NCBI RefSeq assembly: GCF_028009165.1
Contig: NC_079243.1
Coordinates: 1,798,001 to 1,862,000 of the forward strand
Source: Akanthomyces muscarius
Lineage: Eukaryota > Ascomycota > Sordariomycetes > Hypocreales > Cordycipitaceae
Reading direction: 5' to 3'
Length of the DNA: 64,000 nt
Numbering within the stretch: the first letter of the stretch is position 1; every line of letters starts with the position of its first letter. Shown one piece after another: positions 47,007 through 57,937 of this stretch. A program made the translations under genes and the position numbers. Under the pieces are notes generated by a model. The model was not told the origin of the DNA and did not search any database. It worked only from the letters and a program-made list of their open reading frames with translations.

Positions 47007-47803
47007 TTGAGTCCCTTTGGACGCCACCAGTTTCAGACCAACGAGGTGCGCTCGCGGGCTAGCTGGCCATTCTCAGCAATATCAACGCCGCACTGGAGCA
47101 TTGGGTAATGTCGACGCTACAGGAGAGGATAGGCGGGATTCTCTCTGATGCGTGCGCGCACGAGTTGAGTTTTGGATTATGAGCGCGTATACTTTGTATT
47201 TTTGTTTGCAAGGAGGTTCTAAGGTTCTTTTTTACGAAAACCTGCACCAGCGCTGGCGGCTGTTGCAAATGGGATACAATTGGAACATGCGGCAGCTCTA
47301 GAATAGGGGAACTGGCAAGGTGGTTACTCGAAGACTGGGGAAACGAACAGGGCAGAGCGTGTTTTAGTGAAGACAGCCAATTGAAAAATATGTTTTATTT
47401 TTGCTGTTGTGTTTTTTTTTTAAATTTCCCCTCACGTTCCTTTTTTTCTTTGGTCCTCGATTATCCCCTCTCTTTTACTTGTTCGTTAGTTTCTGCATCT
47501 AAAGGAGAAACTTTGGCTCTCTGCTTCCCTTTGTTGATTGCTATGCTTTTGCTGCCCATTGCCAATTCTAGAATCTCCTATTCAAATCACATGGTCTCAA
47601 AGGATATACCATCTCAACTACTTGCGCTAAGTAGCATCAAGCGTCTGTGCAGCTAGTCTCCCCAAATCTGGGAACGTAGCCCAACCCCGGTCGTCACAAT
47701 GCAGAGATGTCGTGAATGAGCTCGCCTTCCTCGAGCATCGCTCTTTTCTTCTTTCCTTTCATCGGTTGGGTTATAGATTGGGATATTTTGGTGGGGTTGC
47801 CGC
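47007..47803. other. Intergenic region between convergent PAN3 and LSM7
   Basis: T-rich tracts at about 47390-47460 and no gene. It holds the 3' untranslated regions of both genes. Confidence 0.6.
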
Positions 47804-48389
47804 TCATTCGTCGTCGTCGGGCTGGACAAACGGGTTGGCGATCTGCTCGCTGCCGTCGACGGGAGAGACGAGGACGAGGAGGGTGCCGCGGGCGACGACC
47901 AGGCCGAGGGGTCTCGTGGATTCGTTGCCTTCTTCGTCTATCGTGTGGGTGCGTTAGCAAGATCTTCTTTTCGTATTCAGCTCGACGAGAGAAAGGAGTC
48001 GTCCTCACCGCGAACTGTTTCTTGCACGTCGTCGAGGACAAGGTTCATCAGCGCGTCGTAGCCCTTTAGCGTGCCCATGACTACATCACCCAAGCAAATT
48101 AGCTCTCTCCTCCAGTTCCGGTTGCGTGACTATTCCAAGCAAGCATGGCAGGGTACGCACCTTCTCGGCCGCCGTTGAATTTGACAGTGATTTGCTTGTC
48201 CATATACTTGGTGAGGTCCAGGATGTTCTCCTTCTTGGGCTTCTCCCCGCCATCACCGCCATGGCCGCCGCGATGTCCGCCGCGGTCACCACCGCCGCCA
48301 CGAGAGCCTCCTCTGCCTCCACCGCGGTGATGGCCGCCGTCGCCGCGACCACCTCCGCGACCGCCTCGGTGCGCAGGTCTATCCGACAT
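47804..48389 (-). CDS. LSM7: U6 snRNA/mRNA-decay Sm-like protein Lsm7 with RGG extension
   Basis: Three exons (48389-48161, 48080-48009 and 47937-47804) give 144 aa, with introns of 80 and 71 bp. The Sm fold starts at about residue 50: ILDLTKYMDKQITVKFNGGR and GTLKGYDALMNLVLDD form Sm1, and RPLGLVVARGTLLVLVSPVD forms Sm2. This wording is specific to Lsm7, a member of the Lsm1-7 ring (cytoplasmic decapping) and the Lsm2-8 ring (U6 snRNP). The first 48 residues are an Arg/Gly/His-rich RGG region, longer than in yeast Lsm7 and a likely target of arginine methylation or RNA contact. The gene converges on PAN3, another mRNA-decay factor, but that is not evidence of co-regulation. Confidence 0.94.
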
Positions 48390-51300
48390 GGCGCTGTGCT
48401 GAAGATGTGGGATGTGGATGTGGAAAATGAGGAACGTGGCGAAAGGTCACGAGTGCGGGGTCGGAATTGTTGCGAGAGCCGGGTACCAAGGAAAAGAAGA
48501 AAACAGGAAAGAAGAGAGGCGGAGAAATTTCGCTGATGGGAAATGACCGGGGCCGATAATCGTCGCGACAAGCTTGGTGTTTGGATATGGCTTTTGCCTC
48601 GAAAAGCTTTGGGCGGTTGTGCCACCATCGACGTTGGTAGGTGGAGCTGCTACATTGCCTGCATTGGCTTGTGGTTGGTTGGTGGGAAGGGGAGCGCTAG
48701 TGCTGGTTCCGGCTTAGTGCGGGCAGCTCTGCCAGCGAGGTTCTTTGGCGCGCCGCCTTGATTTAGTGAGGAGAAGCACAGGGCAGAGGTGGGCAGCTGA
48801 TGGCATGATGTATGTGGTGGCAATTCAATCTTGCTTGGAGGGAAGATATTTCGGTAGTTGAAAGTTGAAGGGGTCGATACTCGCTACGGAGCATTTCGAG
48901 AGCGATTGGGATATATTTGTCCATTGGCAGAGTGCGCAAGGCGTGTGAGTGCAACGGCCAAGTGCCGACAAACGGCAAAGCATGCAGCCCGAAAGCAGAT
49001 CAGGTTGATCCGTTGATCGCAAGGTTGCAAGCAGGGGTGGCCTAGCAGCAGGTGGAATAAATAGAATATATCGAAGCTTTCGTACCAAGCATTTTCTGGC
49101 AGTGTGGGGAGCATCATCTGTGATTTGCCACTTCTGCGTGTGCGCGTGGACGGCTGGGCTACGTCAGAGGTCAATGGCCTGCCTTGGAGTAAGACACTAG
49201 TTTCCGGGTATCTGGTATTTTTTGGTCTAGTTATCTTTTGCTATCAAGTGCAGCATGCATGTTATATTGCTGCAAAGTCATGTGGTTTGGCATGCTCGGG
49301 AAGGCGCCTTGTGGCGAGAAACAATACCCGGGTGGCGGGAATTACCCAATCGCCATGTTTACCATGCCATGCACCTTTTTTTTCGGGGATATTTAACTGG
49401 GGACTTGTGATGAGTTCCAGAAGCCTGTGTGACGGATACCACATGTCAGGTGGAAATGGTGAAGCGGAATGCCCATGACTCGGGGCGGGTGGTTTGTTGA
49501 GTGAGTGGACATGAGACGATGGGAGAGGGGGGGGGGATTGTAGGGCCGGCCTCGCTTACACGGACAACGATCCGCCGGGCGTGGGATTGATTTTGCACGG
49601 GTGGTGCTCTCAGCAGCAGATGGGAGGACAGGGATAGATGGGCGTAAAAGGCATGGGGCAGCACAAATTGAGTAAGCGGGCAGCCGGCAGGATTTTGCGC
49701 TAAAAACAAAGAAGAGAGGCATGGATGAATCTGCCTTGGTGTACTTAGTAGTGTACCAGTAAGCGTGTAAGAGAAAGTGCTGCTGGTGAGATGCTGAGAC
49801 GGCACAGGTGAAAGATGTTGACTGATTTGGGGCTGAGCTGGGATAGTCATCACAGCCACAGCTCTCCGACGCACATCCGCATTTCTTGCAGTGGAAGACC
49901 GCAACTACCAATGATGAGTGGGTTTTCTTTTCTTCTGGGACTTCGACAATGGACGTGCATATCCAGAATTGGGGAACTGACTCCTTCTGCCGAGGTGCGC
50001 AGTGGGTTCAGTATATTAATGGAACGCTCCAAGTGGCCCCTTTGGATGGAAGCTCCAGAAGCCTTTGGCAGCGTGCGTGGCTCCTGGCTCCCCGGTAAAA
50101 TCCCCCCAGAAGTTCGTTGTTCGCTCTAGAAGCCCCCGGGAGCCCCATCGCCGCCCCCCTAAAACCCCCCTTGCGCCCCTAGGTAGGTACATACCTACAC
50201 AGAAGAGGCCCATGTCCAGGCCGAAGAAGGAGGGGCAGATTGGCAAATGATGTGCGCTGGGGCTGTCTGTGGCTGGCCGCCGGAGGTTGCAAGTGCAAGG
50301 TGCTGTTTGTGGCTGACCGGCTGCTGAATGTTGCAAGCGCAAGCAAGGTGCTGTGTAGGTAGGTACCAGTACTGAGTATGTGCGTCGCTGGCACTGTGGC
50401 ACTGGAGTGGGCTTGACTCCGGTCTCCGGTCTGATGCCTTGTTCCAGCCTAGATCAAAAGCCATGTTGCCATGTTGAGGATTATCCGTCTTTTTTATTTT
50501 ATTGTCTCCCTTGTTCCGCTGCATCTGGACGGATTTTGCCTTGCACATCATTGCCCTGTTTGCCCACTGGAAACGCGCTGGTCTACCCCGCTGTGGATGA
50601 TCAGGGCCTCCTTTGATCTCAAATGGCTGCGCCGTGGCTTGCCTTGCGTTGCGCACTTTGGACCATCATGGATGAGCCCTGTCTGTCTGCACTTGCATGC
50701 CTGCATGCCCATGTGTGTTGTCTACCTAGCTAGGTATTTCTGATTAGTCTGAATGATGCTTGGTGACGGGTGTCTTGTCTGTGTTGCTGATGGCTGAATG
50801 CTGGTGACTGGAGCTGCTGGTCTTGCAGTCAGTCGCGTGCTGCTTCTGCCGTGTCGTTTGTCTGGGTACGTCCTTGAGCATCATGGCTGCACATCTTCTG
50901 CCGCCCGTTTGTAGGCAACACGACTTAGTACTCGACGACAAACCCGCCACTGACACCTTTTTCCAATCAACCAAGTCCTCCTCACAATCATCTCTGCTGA
51001 TCCCATCCTCGTCGAACCGGAAAATGTCACCAATTCAGCGCATCGGCTAGTCATTCAAGACCCTCACCTCCTCCTGCTCCTCTCGATAGCAAAAAAGGAT
51101 CTGCACTCGCCGCAACGCGTGTTCAACCGATGGCCGTTTTACACTGGCCGTCTATACACAGCACTGGTACATCTCCCTTGCTCGACCGCCTCTTTTTTTC
51201 CTGCATCTTTCTGTTTTCTAATCCAGTGGCTTCTTCTCCACCTCCTAGAATCTTTCAACGTTTCAATTCTCAACACTCGGACAGGCTACGAAACCACGAC

Positions 51301-52154
51301 TTGCAAACGCCATCACGAACGGGGAAGCCAGCATCGAAACCGCCGCGCACCACCGCATCTTGCGCCGCGCCGTCTCCTCTTCTCTCCCTCGCCCGGCCTC
51401 TTTCGTCTGATTCCGAATAGCGCGGGCCAGACTTTTGATAAACGGAGCCAGGGTCCCCGTCCACACTTTCTCACCTCTTCTTCTTCGCCCCCCCAAATGT
51501 GCGTCTGGTGCCCCACAGACTGACAGGTCCCCTGGCCACCACCACCACCACCGCCGCTGCCACTGCCACCGTGCCGGTACCTCAACGTGCTCAAGTACCT
51601 CTCTGCCTGCCTCGCGCCGCATCCACATCAACGGAAGACAGCATCGGCTCGCAAAAAAAGGCTTGACGGGAAGCATTCCCCGTCTTGTTTCTTCCTCACT
51701 GTTGCCTTGCAACTGCTGCTGTTTCAAAGAGTGGGCTTGCAGAATCACACGCTGGATATAACAGGGTAGGGGCAAGTCTCCCGCGCACCTCGCCGTGTTA
51801 TAATTCCCACAACCCATCTCTTGTCACGACACCACCACAGTCTTTACTTTTACTCGATCACACCGTCCAATTGCTCACGAACCCTTGTTGATTTTCATCT
51901 CATCTATTTCCCACCTAGGCTAGTATTTCCTTCTTTTCCTCCCGCGTGTAGATACCCTCTCGCCACCTCGTGCCATCAAAGACGCTCGCCGCCTGGCTGC
52001 TCGCACGCGGCCCTTGTCTCTCGTTACGTCGCTTGCAGAGATACCCCGAGATCTGCCAAACGAAGCAACCTTGTTCTCGCCATCCAATTTTGGCCCTTTG
52101 CCAAGCCGGTCCAGCAGCCGTCCTCTCTTCTCCATTCGGTCATCCCACACGACC
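48390..52154. other. 3.8-kb intergenic region, LSM7 promoter and leader of the second C6 gene
   Basis: No convincing gene. A C-rich stretch (50140-50180), an imperfect tandem duplication (50262-50350) and several TAGGTA-type words (about 50180-50205, 50355-50368, 50721-50734) are present. From about 51100 to 52150 the plus strand is markedly CT-rich (for example 51185-51215 and 51340-51400), which fits a long promoter and 5' leader of the gene starting at 52155. Short plus-strand frames in that leader could act as upstream ORFs. Confidence 0.55.
50262..50350. repeat. Imperfect tandem duplication, units of about 40-49 bp
   Basis: Two adjacent copies share GCTGT[C/T]TGTGGCTG at the start and GTTGCAAG[T/C]GCAAG near the end; the second copy has a few extra bases. 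The duplication is non-coding. Confidence 0.7.
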
Positions 52155-54133
52155 ATGTCGCACACTCCCGACCTCGAGCACAAAAGGAAGCGTTCTGCCA
52201 TTGACAGCGGCGGCCAGCTCAGCTATCCCTCACCGCAGCAGAATCCTCTCCAACAGAGTGAGTTATTTCCTCGACTCCTCAGTTCCATCATCATCTCTGC
52301 TTCGTTTTCTTTCTCTGCCGCCTTCTCCCTCTCTCGTTTTAGCCTCGTGGGTGGCGCAAACGCGTGAGACTTCAGCTTCCAGCCTCCGTCTCCAAGGGCC
52401 CGAATTATGCGGCTCCGCAACCACGCCAGCTGCCACAAGCGTCATTAGCGTCCGTTTGCCTCAACGTGTAGTGCGATTTGAGCACATGCAGCTGGGATAG
52501 TTTATAGCAACCTGCACGGGAACGAGAGAGCAAAGAAAGCTACGAGTTGAAGAGAACAGTTTACTCCCACTACAAGAGCGAACATGTACTAACCTGTGCA
52601 GGCCATGCTGGATACATCAACTTTCTACCCAGACCAAACGCTGAGCGTCTGGCTCTTATCCAGGGCGATGGGGATACATTTGCAGATATTCTAACTCTTC
52701 TTGCCGACTATGAGGGTATGAGTCCTACACAACTTGCCTGATAGACTATGCGCTTACACGAACAAGGTGTGCTGGACCGGCAGGAGAGCCTCGCAGCCAA
52801 CCTTGGCGCAAAGCTCACAGGGCCTCGAATCATTAAAGGTATCGAGCGTTTCTTTGATGGTCCAATAAAAACCAACGCGACATCGCCGTTTGCGAATCCC
52901 ATCAGCTGGATTGATGTTGTTTCACACGCCAAGGCGCATCCCAACGAATTTGTCTTTGCCACACTTCCCAACGGCACTCGATGCTGCCAATTTCACTTCA
53001 AAGGTCTACAGTGCGAAATTGGAGAAGATGACTGGCGATTGATCTCCTCTGGTGCTCTCGACCGATTTCCGCTCGAGCACCCGTTTGAGGAAGACGAGAC
53101 GGCAGAGCTGGCCACCTTGGATATTCTCGAGTCCAGGGCATCTGTCTTGTACAAAAGGGCCGACGAAGTGGCCGCTAGGGCGCGGATACTACATCATCGC
53201 ATAGGACAACGAAAGCATGATCTCTCTAGGCGACGCAATGCGGAAAACGGCCAGCGATATCCGTCGACCGGTGGCGTTCCACCTTCTCGACTTACGGCTT
53301 CCGGCGCGCCATATGACCTTCACGCCGACCTCCTACAGCAGTTCCATGCGGCATCGACGCCAGTCACAGTACCGACGTCTCGCTCACAATCTGTAGCTGC
53401 TCTGTCACCGGTAGGAGTTTTGCCTATTTCCCCATCCGTTGCATCGCCACACCCTACTCAGCACCGGCTGTCCGTAACCTCGGGCCGCTCCGGCAGCAGC
53501 GGTCACCCGACCGAAAACTCGGCCATGACAGAAATGGATCATCGCGCCGAGTTTATGCGCTCGCTCGTCACACAAAAGGCGGAGAAGCTGCAGCGTGGCG
53601 ATATCATCAGCCCAGCGTGCGATCGCTGTCGGCGGCTGCGCTTGCACTGCGTCAAGCATCTCACCGCCTGCCAAGGGTGCACCAAGAAGCATGCGAAATG
53701 CACTTGGCGCACAGTGACGGAAGAGGAGGCGACGCTTCTGAGGCGCGAAATGGGCATTCGTGTGGAGCGCGATGCGCAGGTGGCCTCGGAGGGTATATCA
53801 CCGCCTGATGAGCTCCCCGCGCCACTCGCCATGGATGGCATGACGATCCGCCCTAGCAGTCGCGCGGAGACGGATATCAGTGCCTCCATACATTCCACGG
53901 CGTACAGTCCCGGGCCGTTTTCTAGTGCCCGGTCCGATCTCAGCGCCGAACCAGGCAGGATGAGCTTGCCGCCGGTGCTATCCGGCCTGTCCGGTCCGCC
54001 GCCGATGCAAAGAGGGCGCGACCCGTCACGGCTGAACCAGGTGGCATCGATGTTGACGGAGGGCAACTACATGCGGCCGCCATATCCTCCAGCGCAGCAG
54101 CCTCCTGCACCGCCGCCGCCGCCGCCGCATTGA
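52155..54133 (+). CDS. Zn2Cys6 protein with long conserved N-terminal region
   Basis: Proposed exons are 52155-52257, 52343-52465, 52602-52715 and 52767-54133 (568 aa). Exon 1 encodes MSHTPDLEHKRKRSAIDSGG. Exons 3-4 encode a conserved block typical of one group of fungal C6 proteins (INFLPRPNAERLALIQGDGD, DILTLLADYEGVLDRQESLA, RIIKGIERFFDG). A C-x2-C-x6-C-x6-C-x2-C-x6-C cluster (CDRCRRLRLHC, then CQGCTKKHAKC) lies near residue 400, far from the N-terminus, unlike most C6 factors. The tail ends in poly-Pro and His. Exon 2 is uncertain: the listed limits keep frame, but an alternative acceptor at 52382 opens a frame with KGPNYAAPQPRQLPQ that looks more natural yet does not splice in phase to exon 3. 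It is probably a nuclear regulator; its targets are unknown. Confidence 0.8.
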
Positions 54134-54871
54134 GCACCGAACACAGGAGAAGTAGAGTCGGAAAGCAATTTCATGGATTGTATTGAGACATTGTGTCTGG
54201 AATTAAAGAGGCCGAAAATGTACAGTACTGGGCTTTTGCGACGTCGATGCGACGTTGATGTATGAATGATGGATACGACCATGACAATGCCTATTTCTTA
54301 ATATTTATAACTTATGACTCTTGCTTTCTTGTTCGTCCGTTTATCAGGTCGTACAACGATCCTCGTTTTACGGAGTACAAATACTAGGTAAGACAGCAAT
54401 GGTCTCGGATAGTGTTGCTTGTGTGACCATGCCTCACTGCCAAGGCGTAGCGAACGCAAAGTGTAAAATTTCAAGAGAATGTAGCTGACCATTTGACGAT
54501 TCTTATCTTTTCGCCAATTCTCGTCTAAAGTTAGCGGCCATTTGGGCATTTTCGACACGTTAGCGCCAACTGTGACACATTGAAGGCCTGTGTGCCTGTG
54601 AGGAGCCGCCTTTTACAAACCGCCTGGAAAAATTGGGTCGGCTTGGAGAAAATCGTCATCCCTTTCACCCGCTCCAATTCTTTTTGCTCCTTCAGTCAAC
54701 ACCTTGTCGCCTTACCGATGGACGTATTTTGAGTCAACACTCTTTCCCTCGGCTGAAAACGACGACGCGCTGTGATTCGGTTCCTGCTCCAGATCGAATC
54801 GTCCCTTCCGCCGCCACACGGCGTCCGCAGCACGACCGAGACACCCTCAACGAGCAACGCCGGCCGACGCC
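54134..54871. other. Intergenic region upstream of RIM2
   Basis: No gene seen. The last 200 bases carry CT-rich patches and form the RIM2 promoter and leader. Confidence 0.6.
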
Positions 54872-56091
54872 ATGGCGCAACCACAGCAGCAGGTCTTTGC
54901 CCCTGGGCGCGATGAGCGCAGACCTTTTCAACCTTCACACACAGCTGCCGAGCACGCCGCGCTGGTCCAGTCCCGCGAGACGGGCGAGGTCTTGTCCGAC
55001 GACATCCTGCCGCCCAGGGGCCAAGTCAAGGCGCTGCCTTTTGCCAAGTCTTGGGTGCATTTCATGGCCGGAGGGTGCGCTTTTCCTTCACTGACGAGAA
55101 TCGCCGAGACGATTTGCTAACTGAGTACAGAATTGGTGGCATGACGGCCGCGACCCTCACCGCACCCCTCGACGTTCTGAAAACACGACTCCAGTCCGAC
55201 ATTTACCAAGCCCAGCTGCGCGCCGCGCAGACCATGCAGGCGCAGACAGCGCGCAACCCGCTCTCGGCCGCCTTTTACCACCTGGGCGACACGCTGCACA
55301 TCCTGCGTACTGTGCAGCGCACCGAGGGCACCAAGGCGCTCTTCAAGGGTCTCGGCCCCAACCTCGTCGGCGTGGTGCCCGCGCGCGCCATCAACTTTTA
55401 CGTCTACGGCAACGGCAAGCGCATCCTCGCCGAGCGCTGGAATCACGGCCAGGAGGCGCCGTGGGTGCACATGCTCGCGGCCGGTGTGGCGGGCATCGCG
55501 ACGTCGACGGCCACCAACCCCATCTGGATGATCAAGACGCGCATGCAGCTAGACAAGAACGTCGCGGAGCGGGCTGGCGGCGTTGAGGTGCGCAGGCAAT
55601 ACCGCAACAGCTACGACTGCGTCCGGCAGATCCTGCGCGAGGAGGGCGTCCGCGGCATGTACAAGGGCATGAGCGCGAGCTACCTGGGCGTTGCCGAGTC
55701 GACGCTGCAGTGGGTGCTGTACGAGCAGTTCAAGGCGTACCTCGCGCGCAGAGAGGAGCAGATTGAGCGCAGCGGGCGCGAGAAGACGACGTGGGACCGC
55801 TCGGTCGAGTGGACGGGCAACTTTGGCGCCGCAGGCGTGGCCAAGTTTGTCGCTGCCATCCTGGCCTACCCGCACGAGGTGGCACGCACGCGCCTGCGAC
55901 AGGCTCCTGTTGCCGACGGCCAGCTCAAATACACGGGTCTCGTGCAGTGCTTCAAGCTCGTCTGGAAGGAGGAGGGTCTCATGGGTCTCTACGGAGGCTT
56001 GACGCCACATCTCCTGCGCACCGTGCCCAGCGCTGCCATCATGTTTGCCATGTACGAGGGCATTCTTCGCCTCTGCAACACGCCGGCGTAA
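54872..56091 (+). CDS. RIM2: Mitochondrial pyrimidine-nucleotide carrier
   Basis: Two exons (54872-55074 and 55131-56091, 56-bp intron) give 387 aa with three mitochondrial-carrier repeats. The signatures are PLDVLKTRLQ, NPIWMIKTRMQ and YPHEVARTRLRQ, each followed by the usual G-x-x-x-L-[YF]-[KR]-G segment (ALFKGLGPNLVG, GMYKGMSASYLG, GLYGGLTPHLL). The W in NPIWMIKTRMQ and the long insertion after the first signature are characteristic of the Rim2 group, which exchanges pyrimidine nucleotides and co-transports iron across the inner membrane. The 60-residue N-terminal extension before the first helix is rich in Gln and charged residues. ATG 54872 is the first in-frame start. Confidence 0.92.
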
Positions 56092-56739
56092 TCTACACAC
56101 ATATACACACCACTTTACTGTAACAATACCCTGTACACACTTTGCAGAAGAGGAAGAAGAAGAAGAAGAAGCAGCAAAACGATATGCCTCTCACGAGGGC
56201 TCACGTAAAAACGGGAGAGAAAAAACACTAGAGCGCAAGGAAAGCATATGCTAGATTTTTTTTTCAAGGGATCATTTTCATCAGGCGTTTTGGGGGGCGA
56301 TGCGGAAAACCAAGAAACAAGTGGTATATAAATGTTAGCTTACAACCACTCATTCAATTGGATATGAGACTTGGCGGTCAGGTCTTTTTATTATTATTAA
56401 TAATATGAATATTGGTTACATGCTCGGCCTTCTCCTCACTCACACAGCCCGCATATACACTGCCACTGCCCAGCAATTGTTCAGTGGGTCCGCATGTACG
56501 CCCAACATCATCATCACCGCCGAACCTTTATTCGCTCAACTTTCGCTGTTCAACCCATTTTCGTGACGGCAGATATTTGAGACCAGCTCAGAGATATTCT
56601 CAGGGTTCAAACGTGACTTTGTGCTGAGATCTCCGAGGTTCCGTTCCACGCTACGCCGCAGCCACCATTCCACTAGGATCCGCCAGATCGGCACACCGTG
56701 TTCCATCCTGCTCCGATATAAAGAGTACATCTAGCCAGG
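56092..56739. other. Intergenic region between RIM2 and the GH16 gene
   Basis: Contains a (GAA)6 run (56153-56170) and an AT-rich stretch at about 56380-56410. TATAAA at 56717-56722 is only 18 bp before the next ATG, too close for a normal TATA box of that start. No gene seen. Confidence 0.55.
56153..56170. repeat. (GAA)6 microsatellite
   Basis: Six GAA units in the 3' region of RIM2. Confidence 0.9.
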
Positions 56740-57866
56740 ATGCCGTGGAAAGACCGCTTTAACCAAATCAAGAATGAGTTCAATGGCATAATGGGCGGAG
56801 GCCAGCAACAGCAGCAGCAGCCACAGCAGTACTATCAGCAGCAGCAGCCACAGCAGTACTATCAGCAACAGCCGCCGCCAGTTCCGGGCAACTACCCGGG
56901 AAACAATCAGCAGCAGCCGCCGCCGGTGCCCCCTCATCCGGATCAGCAAGGCGGCGGACAACCGCCGCCGGTTCCGCAGCATCCGCCGCAGGGCTCTCGC
57001 GTGTACTGGCAGCCGCAGTTCCTCCCGCACGTCCCCATCTCGCACGAGTGGGATGCAAAGACGGGACACGGTACCGACGGCTGGGGCAACCACGAGCTGC
57101 AAAACTACACGGACCAGTCCCAGAATGCTTTTCAGTGAGTTCCCTCCGTCCCTTGACTCACACAATATTTTTGCTTCTTCTTTTGGAAACCCTGTTCTGA
57201 CATGTAGAACAAAAAAACAGCACGCAAGACGGCAGACTGGTGCTCCGCGCCGTAGCCAACAACTCTGCTGGCGACGGCGACCAAAAGTACACCTCGGCGC
57301 GCCTCGTCAGCAAGCAGACGCTCACGCACGACCGCGGCGTCCTCACGGCCATCATCCTCTCCCCCGGCGCCGAGGGCATCTGGCCGGCCTTTTGGCTGCT
57401 GCCGCGGGAGCCCTTTGCGTGGCCGACGGACGGCGAGATTGACATTGCCGAGACGTGGAACGGCGACGGCGAGAACCACAGCTGCCTGCACTGGGGCCAG
57501 CACGACCAGGGCGACAAGCACCGCGTGCTGGGCACGCGCGTTCCGGACATGCACCGCCGGCCGGTGCAGTACGATTTCGCGTGGGATCAGACTGGTGGCG
57601 GACAGGGGCGCATGGTTTGGTACATTGATGGCCGGCCTGTGATGAAGTGCAGCGTGCCCGAGGGGACGAGGCCGCTGCGGGACATGACGGTGCTGCTAAA
57701 CGTCGCCATGGGGGGTGATGTGTGCCAGGGCAAGGTGCCGAGGGACGGGGCGTACGACATGGTGGTGTTTGCGATGTCGATGGCGCATGAGATGGAGAAT
57801 GGCGGCTGGGGGCGGTTCGACTATGATTGGGGACATCCTGCCATCTCGGGGGGAAATCCGTATTAG
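56740..57866 (+). CDS. GH16-type glycoside hydrolase without signal peptide, Gln/Pro-rich N-terminus
   Basis: Two exons (56740-57134 and 57221-57866, 86-bp intron) give 346 aa. The acceptor at 57220 was chosen because it alone keeps frame. Residues 20-95 are Gln- and Pro-rich (QQYYQQQQ units, PPPVP units). From about residue 100 a GH16 fold is seen: WGNHELQNYTDQ, then GRLVLRAV, SARLVSKQTL, the catalytic GEIDIAETW (nucleophile and acid/base Glu at about 203 and 208), and HSCLHWGQHDQGDKHRV. FNDYH-type substrate loops are replaced by other sequence. GH16 enzymes cut beta-1,3/1,4-glucans and are normally secreted. Here the start MPWKDRFNQIKNEFNGI is amphipathic, not a signal peptide, so the protein may be cytosolic or unconventionally exported. 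Its 3' end is 71 bp from that of the deaminase-like gene. Confidence 0.87.
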
Positions 57867-57937
57867 CGCGGCGCAGCGTGATAGGGAGTAGAGATGGATG
57901 ATTTTTTATTTTGTAGCTGGGAAATATAAGATGGCCG

